NCBI GenBank assembly: GCA_021324445.1 | Contig: JAJPJC010000271.1 | Span: 1 to 39,016 of the forward strand | Reading direction: 5' to 3' | Length of the DNA: 39,016 nucleotides | Source: Isosphaeraceae bacterium | GTDB lineage: Bacteria > Planctomycetota > Planctomycetia > Isosphaerales > Isosphaeraceae | Translations under genes and position numbers: made by a program | Part shown: positions 24,379 through 31,127 of the stretch, piece after piece | Layout of the letters: each line of letters starts with the position of its first letter | Numbering within the stretch: the stretch's first letter is position 1 | Notes under the pieces: model-generated | What the model saw: the letters and a program-made list of their open reading frames with translations, nothing else | The model's database searches: none | What the model was told of the DNA's origin: nothing

Positions 24379-24581
24379 GCCGGACCTGCGAAGCCTCGCT
24401 CGTCTGCCGCCCAGACGGCCCCGCTCGGCTCGTTCTTTTTCTCGAGGTCTGGGCCAGTCTCGCCGCTCCCGGCTCCGATCCTATTAAACCGGATCGTCGC
24501 CGGAAAACTCGGCAATGGGCGGCGCAAGTGGGGGCGCGATGAGGAGTCTCGAAAAAACCCGAGAAAAAGTGCGGAACCCGC

Positions 24582-24612
24582 TTGACACACAAACACACAC
24601 CGCAACCATGAT
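24582..24612 (+). promoter_or_regulatory. Possible promoter of the five-gene operon
   Basis: A consensus TTGACA (24582-24587) is followed, after a rather long 19-base spacer, by CATGAT (24607-24612). It lies ~117 bases upstream of the DUF1559 ATG at 24729 in the 350-bp gap 24379-24728. That gap otherwise shows only a short tctcg/cgaga hairpin near 24547-24564 and no gene. Confidence 0.33.
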
Positions 24613-24728
24613 GCCGGTATTCACTGCAAACAGCGGTGGAGACCGGCCGATGGCGGTCGCCGGACGACCCGATCCGAGGCGCCGAGGCCGTGCGAGGCCC
24701 ATCTCCCGGTGATTCGAGAGGTTCTGTC

Positions 24729-25730
24729 ATGCCGATGACATCGCGCAACGGATATACGAGGCACTCTCCGACCGATGGTCGTCGGGGATTCACGCTCGTC
24801 GAGCTGCTGACCGTTCTGGCGATCATCGGCCTGCTGATCTCGTTGATCCTGCCGGCAGTCATGGATGCCCGCGCGGCCGCGCGGCGGATGAGCTGCGCGA
24901 ATAATCTGCATCAGATCGGCACAGCGCTGAGCCAGTTCGAATCGACCCACGGGCATTTTCCGGGTTGCTATGCCGGATTAGCCGGCCCCTGGATCGGGAG
25001 CCCCCGAGAAGAGTGGTCGTATTCCCCGTCGAGTTTGATGGCCGCGGAATTGAGTGGTCCCAGCCTGGCGGAGCAGGTACCGATCAGCCAGCCCCTCAAC
25101 CAGCCCTTCAATCCGGACTGGGAGGGGGTCGATCTCCCCTCTCCCGCTGTCCTCCGTTGCCCCGACGACTCGTATGCGACGGGTCGGGCCACCAACTATC
25201 GGTTCTGCCGAGGTATCCTCCCACTCTGGCCGAAGGACCCGGGTGGCGTGTTCATCTCCAACGAAGCGACCCGAGCCGCCGAGATCAGCGACGGCCTCTC
25301 GACAACAGCTTTCGCCTCGGAACGCCTCGTCAGTCGACCGAGGGCAGGATGGCCCGATCGACGCCGCGATCTCGTGGTCTTTGACCCGGCCCAGACGCCT
25401 GACGTCGCCTCGGCTTGCGTCACGGCCAATCAGGGCGGCACGACTTCCGTCCTGGAGTGGAACACGCAGCCGGTCGGTGATCCCTGGCTGAGCGGGCGGT
25501 GGCTGCACAACTGCTACTACCACCTCTTCCCGCCCAACAGCCCCTGGTTCGACTGCCGCCAGGGCGACGACGTCGCCTTGGCCGTGACGACCGCCCGCAG
25601 CTATCACCCCGGCGGCGTCAACGTCCTGTTCGGCGATGGCCACGTCCGCTTCATGAGCAACGGCATCAATCTTCAGGTCTGGCGGGCCTGGGCGACGCGG
25701 GCCGGGCAGGAGCTCGCCCCGGGAGAATGA
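24729..25730 (+). CDS. DUF1559 protein with type IV pilin-like N-terminus (operon gene 1)
   Basis: The 333-residue protein has the prepilin signal TDGRRGFTLVELLTVLAIIG, with predicted cleavage G20|F21 and Glu25 at +5. It continues with LILPAVMDARAAARRMSCANNLHQIG and ends with the DUF1559 motif HPGGVNVLFGDG (H-x9-DG) and VRFMSNGINLQVWRAWATRAG. ATG 24729 is preferred because AGAGG lies ~7 bases upstream; an upstream in-frame ATG at 24636 adds non-pilin sequence. It heads a tightly packed plus-strand set: the next gene begins 3 bases after its stop. Its helix would hold it in the inner membrane or in a pseudopilus; the globular part is extracytoplasmic. Confidence 0.92.
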   Translation: MPMTSRNGYTRHSPTDGRRGFTLVELLTVLAIIGLLISLILPAVMDARAAARRMSCANNLHQIGTALSQFESTHGHFPGCYAGLAGPWIGSPREEWSYSPSSLMAAELSGPSLAEQVPISQPLNQPFNPDWEGVDLPSPAVLRCPDDSYATGRATNYRFCRGILPLWPKDPGGVFISNEATRAAEISDGLSTTAFASERLVSRPRAGWPDRRRDLVVFDPAQTPDVASACVTANQGGTTSVLEWNTQPVGDPWLSGRWLHNCYYHLFPPNSPWFDCRQGDDVALAVTTARSYHPGGVNVLFGDGHVRFMSNGINLQVWRAWATRAGQELAPGE

Positions 25731-25733
25731 ACG

Positions 25734-26915
25734 ATGTCCTGTCACCTCTTGGCATGCCTCACTGTGTGCGCTTCCTTCGCGGGGGAGCCGATCCCCAGTA
25801 ACCGTCTGGACGCGATGCGGCAGTCGATGGAATCGTATCTCTCGAAAATTAAGAATATTCACATTATTTATGAGGAAAGCATTCGCAAGCCCGAGGTTCC
25901 GCACCCACTGGTGAAGGCCGCCTTGGAGCGAGAGCGCCGATTGTTCTTGAAGTACACCGCCCCCAAGGACCGACCGGACCTCGAGAAGCGGTTCGACCGC
26001 ACGCTCTCCGCCCAATCCGTCCAGCAGGTCGATCTCCTCGATGCCTATCCCTCATTCCGGCTCGATACCAAGACGCGGCAGACGTTCCCGGATGGTTCAA
26101 CCGAAGATCGGCACATCCTTCGATTCGTCCATGAGGGCCGCGTCACCGACATCGACTTGACCCACAAAAGCGTAAATGATAATAAACTTATTGATATTAA
26201 TATATTATCGTTATTACCGGTTCATGCACTCGGTCGCCGCCTGCAAGGAACGCTGAATCAGCCTTTGTCGACGTTACTGGAATTGCCGGAGGTGACCACG
26301 CTCGAAGGCGCCGAGGTGATCGACGGAGTCGAGACGATCATCATCAAGGTCGGGCCGCCGCTACCACCTAGCCATCGCCCACCCAGTACCAGTGAGAGGA
26401 ACTGGGTCAAGCTTTGGCTTGCACCTTCGTACGATCACCTCCCACTCCGCGCTGAGTATTACCTGGTATCGATTTCCGGCAGGTGGGACGGGGAGATCGT
26501 CCATCGCACGGAGCTTTCGGACTTCCAGCCGGCGCGGGATGAAATGCGCGGGGAACGAGTCCTCTTTCCGCGGCTGCTCACCTACGAGCAACCCGGAGGC
26601 AAGAGTCAATGGCGAGTGTCCCAGGTCGTTCTGAACGAGACCATCTCAACGGACAGGTTTCGGCCGTCGATCCCACCGGGTTTCTTGGTAACGCGCGACG
26701 GCGTCGTCCCAACCGTGCAGCTCAGCGGGGGTCGTGAGGCCCAGCGGCGGGCCGTGAGCGAAACGGTCAAATCCGCGATGGATCTTCTGGCGCAAGCGCC
26801 CCCGAAATCTCCCGATGTCCCTTGGCCGATCTCCCCGCGCGTGCTCGTGCCGCTCGGGTTCCTGGTGGTGATCGGTGGCCTTTTTGTCCTGCGCAGGAGG
26901 AATCATGCGACTTGA
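25734..26915 (+). CDS. Exported protein with C-terminal membrane anchor, unknown (operon gene 2)
   Basis: The 393-residue protein has a short hydrophobic start (MSCHLLACLTVCASFAGEP), probably a signal peptide. A soluble domain rich in beta-like segments follows (QSMESYLSKIKNIHIIYEES, FRLDTKTRQTFPDGSTEDRH, WVKLWLAPSYDHLPLRAEYY), then a C-terminal helix VLVPLGFLVVIGGLFVLRRRN with positive stop-transfer residues. The layout resembles LolA-like or outer-membrane lipoprotein-sorting folds seen in planctomycete hypothetical proteins, but the match is by eye and weak. It starts 3 bases after the DUF1559 stop, with GGGAGA upstream, and overlaps the next gene by 11 bases. Two AT-rich patches (25845-25871, 26165-26216) stand out against the GC-rich background. 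Confidence 0.75.
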   Translation: MSCHLLACLTVCASFAGEPIPSNRLDAMRQSMESYLSKIKNIHIIYEESIRKPEVPHPLVKAALERERRLFLKYTAPKDRPDLEKRFDRTLSAQSVQQVDLLDAYPSFRLDTKTRQTFPDGSTEDRHILRFVHEGRVTDIDLTHKSVNDNKLIDINILSLLPVHALGRRLQGTLNQPLSTLLELPEVTTLEGAEVIDGVETIIIKVGPPLPPSHRPPSTSERNWVKLWLAPSYDHLPLRAEYYLVSISGRWDGEIVHRTELSDFQPARDEMRGERVLFPRLLTYEQPGGKSQWRVSQVVLNETISTDRFRPSIPPGFLVTRDGVVPTVQLSGGREAQRRAVSETVKSAMDLLAQAPPKSPDVPWPISPRVLVPLGFLVVIGGLFVLRRRNHAT

Positions 26916-27435
26916 AAGAATCCTGATCGCGACGACGGCCGCACTCTCGATCCTTGCGTCCACGTCACTCCCGTTCTCGGCGACGTCATCCGCCAGGGCA
27001 TCGTCGCTCCCGGGCGGACAGATCTTCTGGTGCACACTCTGCGTTCCGGCACTTGCCTGCAATACCTGCCTCTACACCTTCAAATGCAATTCGTATGGGA
27101 ACTACGACCAGTCCCAAAACAACAACGGCAGTAACTGCACGTCATGCCAGCTTGGAACGCAATCGAATTGCGGCGGTGACTATCTGCAGTACGATACGGA
27201 CGATTGTTCAGGAATCATAATCAACGATATCGGTGCGTGTCCTCGGCTCATGTATATTAAACTTACGACCTGGTCGGTCCCCCGGGCTCCTCTTGCCCCA
27301 ACAACTGCCCTTGAGGTGGCGGTGGTCAGTGACCGGTGGGCCGTTCTCACGCGAAGCGGAGCTGACCATTCGCGGATCGACCGCGCACGGCATCTCGCCC
27401 ATCCTGGCGCATATCGGTCGCGGCCTGACATTTGA
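26905..27435 (+). CDS. Secreted cysteine-rich protein (operon gene 3), possibly frameshifted 3' end
   Basis: ATG 26905 follows AGGAGG by 4 bases and overlaps the previous gene. The 176-residue product has a signal peptide (MRLERILIATTAALSILAST...SARA) and then SLPGGQIFWCTLCVPALACN. Ten cysteines fall within residues 43-112, including CTLC, CNTC and CTSC, separated by Asn/Gln/Tyr-rich sequence. A Gly-Gly at 37-38 directly precedes the Cys-rich part. After residue ~116 the sequence turns Arg/Ala-rich and loses cysteines, while another frame reads YDLVGPPGSSCPNNCP then a stop (27264-27311), in the style of the Cys-rich part. A natural or sequencing frameshift near 27255-27264 is therefore plausible. 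No family recognised; a disulfide-rich exported peptide or a metal-binding protein is possible. Confidence 0.7.
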   Translation: MRLERILIATTAALSILASTSLPFSATSSARASSLPGGQIFWCTLCVPALACNTCLYTFKCNSYGNYDQSQNNNGSNCTSCQLGTQSNCGGDYLQYDTDDCSGIIINDIGACPRLMYIKLTTWSVPRAPLAPTTALEVAVVSDRWAVLTRSGADHSRIDRARHLAHPGAYRSRPDI

Positions 27436-27451
27436 CATGAGATGAACATCA

Positions 27452-28132
27452 ATGGGTATGCTCATCGGGATTAGCCTCGGCCTGCTCGCGTGGTCGGACG
27501 ACGTGAGGGCGGATCGGAATGCATGCGGCTTGAATAGCATGACGCTGGCGCTTGCCTTCCTGTCCGGCGAGCCCGATCAGGGCGAGCTGGCAAGACGGCT
27601 GCCCCTGGAGCATGCCCCGTTCTCTCTTGCAGAACTGGACGCCGCAGCGCGAAGCCTTGGGTACGAAACGTTCTTGGCTCGATGGCACTCGGTCGGAGAG
27701 GCCGAGTTCGGATGTCCGGCGATCCTGCACATCCGCGCCAATGAGAATTCCCGGTCTCCGGACCACTTCTTGGCCTGTTTCGGCGAAACCGCCGGTGGGC
27801 TGTGCGTCGCCGAGTTTCCACGAAAGCCGTTCATCCTTCCTCGCCGTCGCCTGGAACGCATCTGGGACGGCGATGTCCTCTCCATCGACCATCCCGGCCG
27901 AGCGACGATCTCCCGCCTCCAGCGCGAGGCCTTTCTGAGCACCGCCGGCCTGGTCGTCGGTGTGGGCCTGGTCGCCTTCCTGTCTTCCCGATTGATCTAT
28001 GAGGCATGGTATGGCCGAAGAATCGCCCGCTCGTGTCAGGCTCGTGCAGCGGCTGGTCGGGGTCGTGCTGATGGGGATCCTCTGCCTCGCGACATCTTCG
28101 GTGACATGGGCACTCATCCACCGCTATCGTAG
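27452..28132 (+). CDS. C39-like papain-fold protein with membrane anchor (operon gene 4)
   Basis: The 226-residue protein begins MGMLIGISLGLLAWSDDVRA (short signal-like helix), then NACGLNSMTLALAFL with Cys25 in the position of the C39 nucleophile, GELARRLPLEHAPFSLAELDAAARSLGYE (the helical segment typical of C39 domains), and SPDHFLACFG with His105 as the likely catalytic His. The usual third residue (DP motif) appears as GGLCVAEFP, with Glu121 instead of Asp, and the oxyanion Gln six residues before the Cys is missing, so activity is uncertain. A hydrophobic helix follows at ~163-183. C39 domains cleave after Gly-Gly in peptide leaders. The 3' end overlaps the next gene by 122 bases if its start is at 28011. 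Confidence 0.72.
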   Translation: MGMLIGISLGLLAWSDDVRADRNACGLNSMTLALAFLSGEPDQGELARRLPLEHAPFSLAELDAAARSLGYETFLARWHSVGEAEFGCPAILHIRANENSRSPDHFLACFGETAGGLCVAEFPRKPFILPRRRLERIWDGDVLSIDHPGRATISRLQREAFLSTAGLVVGVGLVAFLSSRLIYEAWYGRRIARSCQARAAAGRGRADGDPLPRDIFGDMGTHPPLS

Positions 28133-29075
28133 CCCGGCCGAGCTCCTGGTGGTCGAGCCCGAGGTTGCCCGTGTCTCCGCCAAGGAGAAGGGTCAGGAGC
28201 AGCCGGTCGAGTTCGCTCTGACCAATCGCGGGCGGAAGCCGATCACCATCCGCGGCGTCTCCTCCAACTGTGGCTGCGTCGCAGTTGGCGCTTATGAGGG
28301 GACTGTCCTCGCGCCCGGTGAGACTCTCGCACTGCGATTCCTGGTCCGGGTCCCCGAATACGGTGTGAGCCGTACCCGCCTGGAGGTCATCCACGACCGC
28401 GACTCGACCCCGGTCGAGATGTACGTCGAGGCCGCCGGCAGCCAGGCGCTACCGGTGGTCCGCGAGATCCGCAACGGCTCGCCGACCTTCCTGGCCTTGC
28501 GGCCCGGCCAGGACGACGAGCGGATCACGATTCGGACCTATGAGCCCCTCGGATCGGGCCCGTGGATCACCGAGATGACCTCCGAGCTCGACGCCGTCTC
28601 GGTGGAGCTGGTCGACCGGCACGATGAGGATCGGCCGGAGGCGGGGCTCATCGAGCGAGTGTACACCTACCGGGTCTCGTGGAAACGGCTGCCGGCGACA
28701 ACCGAATTCTCGGGCAAGTTGTGGGCCGTACCGAGCGTGGCCGGGGCCACGCCAATCCGGGTTGGCACCATCTCGGGGCGCCTGGCGAGCCGCCGGCCGT
28801 TCTCCCCGAGTATGGCCCGACTGGTCCCCGGCGAGCACCCGCGCGAGATCGTCCTGTTCGACACGGACGCCGGAACCTGGGCGATTCCCCACGGTGTCCG
28901 GCTCCCGGACTGGCTGGAGGCGGAGTGGTTGGCCGGCGGCGCGGCTCAACGGCTCGCGTTGAAACTGCGCGACTCGACGAAAGTGCGGGGCGGGACTTTC
29001 GAATTGCCGTTGGAGGACGGTCAGGGGAGCCGTCAGATGCTCAGGGTCGTGCTGACTGAGCCCGTGCGACGTTGA
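28011..29075 (+). CDS. DUF1573 protein with N-terminal membrane anchor (operon gene 5)
   Basis: The 354-residue protein has an N-terminal helix (LVQRLVGVVLMGILCLATSS, ~11-30), then an Ig-like DUF1573 domain: VEFALTNRGRKPITIRGVSS followed by NCGCV (Cys87, Cys89) and LAPGETLALRFLVRVPEYG, then more beta-rich sequence to the end. DUF1573 domains are extracytoplasmic beta-sandwiches abundant in planctomycetes and Bacteroidetes; function is not established. ATG 28011 is chosen because GAGG lies 6 bases upstream; ATG 27999 is also in frame. A start after the overlap with gene 4 would remove the anchor helix, so the long overlap seems real. A hairpin at 29104-29120 follows. Confidence 0.88.
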   Translation: MAEESPARVRLVQRLVGVVLMGILCLATSSVTWALIHRYRSPAELLVVEPEVARVSAKEKGQEQPVEFALTNRGRKPITIRGVSSNCGCVAVGAYEGTVLAPGETLALRFLVRVPEYGVSRTRLEVIHDRDSTPVEMYVEAAGSQALPVVREIRNGSPTFLALRPGQDDERITIRTYEPLGSGPWITEMTSELDAVSVELVDRHDEDRPEAGLIERVYTYRVSWKRLPATTEFSGKLWAVPSVAGATPIRVGTISGRLASRRPFSPSMARLVPGEHPREIVLFDTDAGTWAIPHGVRLPDWLEAEWLAGGAAQRLALKLRDSTKVRGGTFELPLEDGQGSRQMLRVVLTEPVRR

Positions 29076-29103
29076 TTTGATCGAAGAGGAGCAGGCAGGC
29101 CGA

Positions 29104-29120
29104 GGACTGGAAGCCAGTCC
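29104..29120. terminator. Hairpin between convergent genes
   Basis: ggactgg-aag-ccagtcc is a perfect 7-bp stem with a 3-base loop, 29 bases after the DUF1573 stop and 44 bases before the end of the opposing Uma2 gene. No T-tract is present. Confidence 0.5.
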
Positions 29121-29163
29121 CCGTTCGTCAGGCTCTGTACGATCGGCCCTCCATCCGGTTCGA

Positions 29164-29847
29164 TCACGCCCCAGGCCCCCGGCGGCTTGCCCGAGCAAAG
29201 AGCTCGCGCAGCGGCAGGGCGAAACCGGGAAGCAGGTCACCGCCGTCGAGCGTGGCCGACTCGTCGAGGACCGTGAACTGATCGGGGGCCGTGTAGACGG
29301 TCACGGTGCGGGCCCGGCCATCGATGTACCACACCAAACTCGCCCCGGCGTCGAAGTACTCGCGCAACTTGCGCTCCATTTCCTTGGGCGTGTTGCTCTC
29401 GCTGAGGACCTCGACCGCCAGGTCGGGGGCCAGATCGGGGATCGGCGTGCGGGGCGCGTCGGCCGGTGGCATCCGTTGCCACACCACGAAGGAGACGTCC
29501 GGGCTGCGGACCAGGCCGGGCATCAGCCGTAAGGTTCCAGCTTCTCCCGCCAAGGCCCCCAGATCGTTGTGGCGGAGATACTCGCCCAGGAAGAGCATCA
29601 GCTCCACCGCCAAACGCGACTCATCGTAGCCCATGGGCTTCTCCACCAAGACGCCATCAACCAGCTCGCACAACCGACCGGTCTGGGCCTCGACCGCGAT
29701 CACGTCCTGCTCGGTGGCCGTCCCCGGTGGCGGGTCGATCAGGACGCGATCGGCGGGGATGTCGCCGAGACATTCGAGCAGGTCTGCGACGGTTCGCCAC
29801 GGTTGCTTGGTGGTCAGAGGCGGCGGAGCGAGTGTCGCCTGGCTCAT
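29164..29847 (-). CDS. Uma2 family (DUF820) putative endonuclease-fold protein
   Basis: The 227-residue protein has the PD-(D/E)xK-like core of Uma2: RSPDVSFVVW with Asp117, DLAVEVLSESNTPKEMERKLREYFDAGA with Glu146 and Lys160, and the SLVWYIDGRARTVTVYT strand. The N-terminal half (LCELVDGVLVEKPMGYDESRLA) is also typical. The family is hugely expanded in cyanobacteria and planctomycetes; nuclease activity is assumed from the fold, and the biological role is unknown. GGGGAGAT precedes the ATG by ~6 bases. It lies 27 bp downstream of manC on the same strand and could be cotranscribed, but a functional link is not implied. Confidence 0.88.
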   Translation of the reverse strand: MSQATLAPPPLTTKQPWRTVADLLECLGDIPADRVLIDPPPGTATEQDVIAVEAQTGRLCELVDGVLVEKPMGYDESRLAVELMLFLGEYLRHNDLGALAGEAGTLRLMPGLVRSPDVSFVVWQRMPPADAPRTPIPDLAPDLAVEVLSESNTPKEMERKLREYFDAGASLVWYIDGRARTVTVYTAPDQFTVLDESATLDGGDLLPGFALPLRELFARASRRGPGA

Positions 29848-29874
29848 GCGGAATCTCCCCGAAATGCGTTTCGA

Positions 29875-30954
29875 TCAAAGATGCGACCCGTACCCGGCTT
29901 CTCCCAATCCTTCGACCAGGGCCTTGAGCTTGTCAAGCTGGTCCTTCCGCGCCACCAGGGTGGCCTTCCCCGAATGGACGACGACCAGGTCGTCGACGCC
30001 CAGGGTGGCGATGAGACCGTCATCATCGCTGATGATGATTGAGTCGGTCGTGTCGCGGGCGATGACGTGGCCCTGGATCGCGTTGCCGGCCGCGTCGCGC
30101 TCCAGGAGGTCGGCCAGCGAGCGCCAGTCGCCGACGTCGTTCCAGTTGTAGGGCACCTCGAGCACCTTGACATTCGGCGCCTGCTCCATGACGGCCTTGT
30201 CGATGGGGATCCGCTCGAGCCGGGGGAAGTGCTGGGCCAGGGCATCGGGTTCCTCCGGAGTGCCCAGGGCGTGCAAGATCGGCTTCAAGCCCTCGGCCAG
30301 TTGCGGGCGGTGCGCCCGGATCGCCTCCAGGATCGTCCGGGCGCGCCAGACGAAGATCCCCGAGTTCCACACGAAGTTGCCCGCGGCCAGGAAGCGCTCG
30401 GCCGTGACCCGGTCGGGCTTCTCGCGGAATTGCACAACCCGGTAGACCGGGATCCCCTCGCGGGTCTCGATCCGATCGCCGCGCTCGATGTAACCATAAC
30501 CGGTCTCAGGGCGCGTGGGCCGGATGCCGAAGGTCACCAGGGCTGACGGATCGTCGTCGATGACCGCGACCGCGGCCCGCACCGTCGCCCGAAACGCCTC
30601 GACCGGCTCGATGACATGGTCGGCCGGCATGACGATCATCGTGCCGTCCGGGTCCTTGCGCGCCACGATCCCGGCGGCCAGCCCCACGCACGGCGCCGTG
30701 TCGCGCGGGCAGGGCTCGGCGATCACGTTCTCAACCGGCAAGTCGGGGAGCTGGGCCCGCGTGGCCGCGGCCTGGTCGGCCCCCGTGACGATCACGACCC
30801 GGTCGGGCGCCACCAGGTGCTCGACCCGGGCCACCGTCTGCTGGAGCATGGTCGACTCGCCCGCCAGCCGCAGGAGCTGCTTGGGACGGTCGCGCCGGCT
30901 CTTGGGCCAGAACCGCGTCCCACTCCCGCCCGCCATGATAATCGCGTGGAGCAT
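29875..30954 (-). CDS. manC: Mannose-1-phosphate guanylyltransferase (GDP-mannose pyrophosphorylase)
   Basis: The 359-residue nucleotidyltransferase makes GDP-mannose from mannose-1-phosphate and GTP for glycan synthesis. Motif 1 is IIMAGGSGTRFWPKSRRDRPKQLL (5-28), followed by EPCPRDTAPCVGLAA, VMPADHVI (metal-binding Asp), GYGYIERG, VVQFREKPD, NFVWNSGIFVWRA and NWNDVGDWRSL. These are the type II/ManC short-form motifs. The C-terminal isomerase (cupin) domain of bifunctional ManC/AlgA proteins is absent. ATG 30954 is chosen because upstream in-frame codons come from the interspersed palindrome at 30974-31057. No Shine-Dalgarno is evident, and the promoter must lie in or beyond that repeat. Confidence 0.93.
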   Translation of the reverse strand: MLHAIIMAGGSGTRFWPKSRRDRPKQLLRLAGESTMLQQTVARVEHLVAPDRVVIVTGADQAAATRAQLPDLPVENVIAEPCPRDTAPCVGLAAGIVARKDPDGTMIVMPADHVIEPVEAFRATVRAAVAVIDDDPSALVTFGIRPTRPETGYGYIERGDRIETREGIPVYRVVQFREKPDRVTAERFLAAGNFVWNSGIFVWRARTILEAIRAHRPQLAEGLKPILHALGTPEEPDALAQHFPRLERIPIDKAVMEQAPNVKVLEVPYNWNDVGDWRSLADLLERDAAGNAIQGHVIARDTTDSIIISDDDGLIATLGVDDLVVVHSGKATLVARKDQLDKLKALVEGLGEAGYGSHL

Positions 30955-30973
30955 CTTGTTTGCTGAGAGAGAG

Positions 30974-31057
30974 TTAACCACGAAATACACGAAACACACG
31001 AAAATTCTCAGAAAATCCTTTCCAGTTTTTCGTGTGTTTCGTGTATTTCGTGGTTAA
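30974..31057. repeat. Interspersed palindromic repeat, ACCACGAAATACACGAAA family, copy 2
   Basis: Arms 30974-31004 and 31027-31057 are perfectly complementary over 31 bp with a 22-base AT-rich loop. The left arm begins ttaaccacgaaatacacg. It shares its arm with 2364-2438. It lies 20 bases upstream of manC, so it is in the 5' leader or promoter region. Confidence 0.92.
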
Positions 31058-31127
31058 ATCCGGGGATAAAACAATCGGGACGATCCTCGTTTTCGAATTG
31101 CGGCCGCGTTGCGAGCAACGCACCGCG

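Noticed and set aside
24379..24862. N-terminal extension of the truncated rsmD copy (longer minus-strand frame)
   Set aside because: The first ~170 codons upstream of the duplicated ATG are unlike any protein, overlap the DUF1559 gene on the other strand, and lack a ribosome site.
27253..27266. Programmed -1 frameshift site (ATTAAAC) in the Cys-rich gene
   Set aside because: The heptamer lacks the XXX YYY pattern and is not in the required reading phase. An indel is a simpler explanation.
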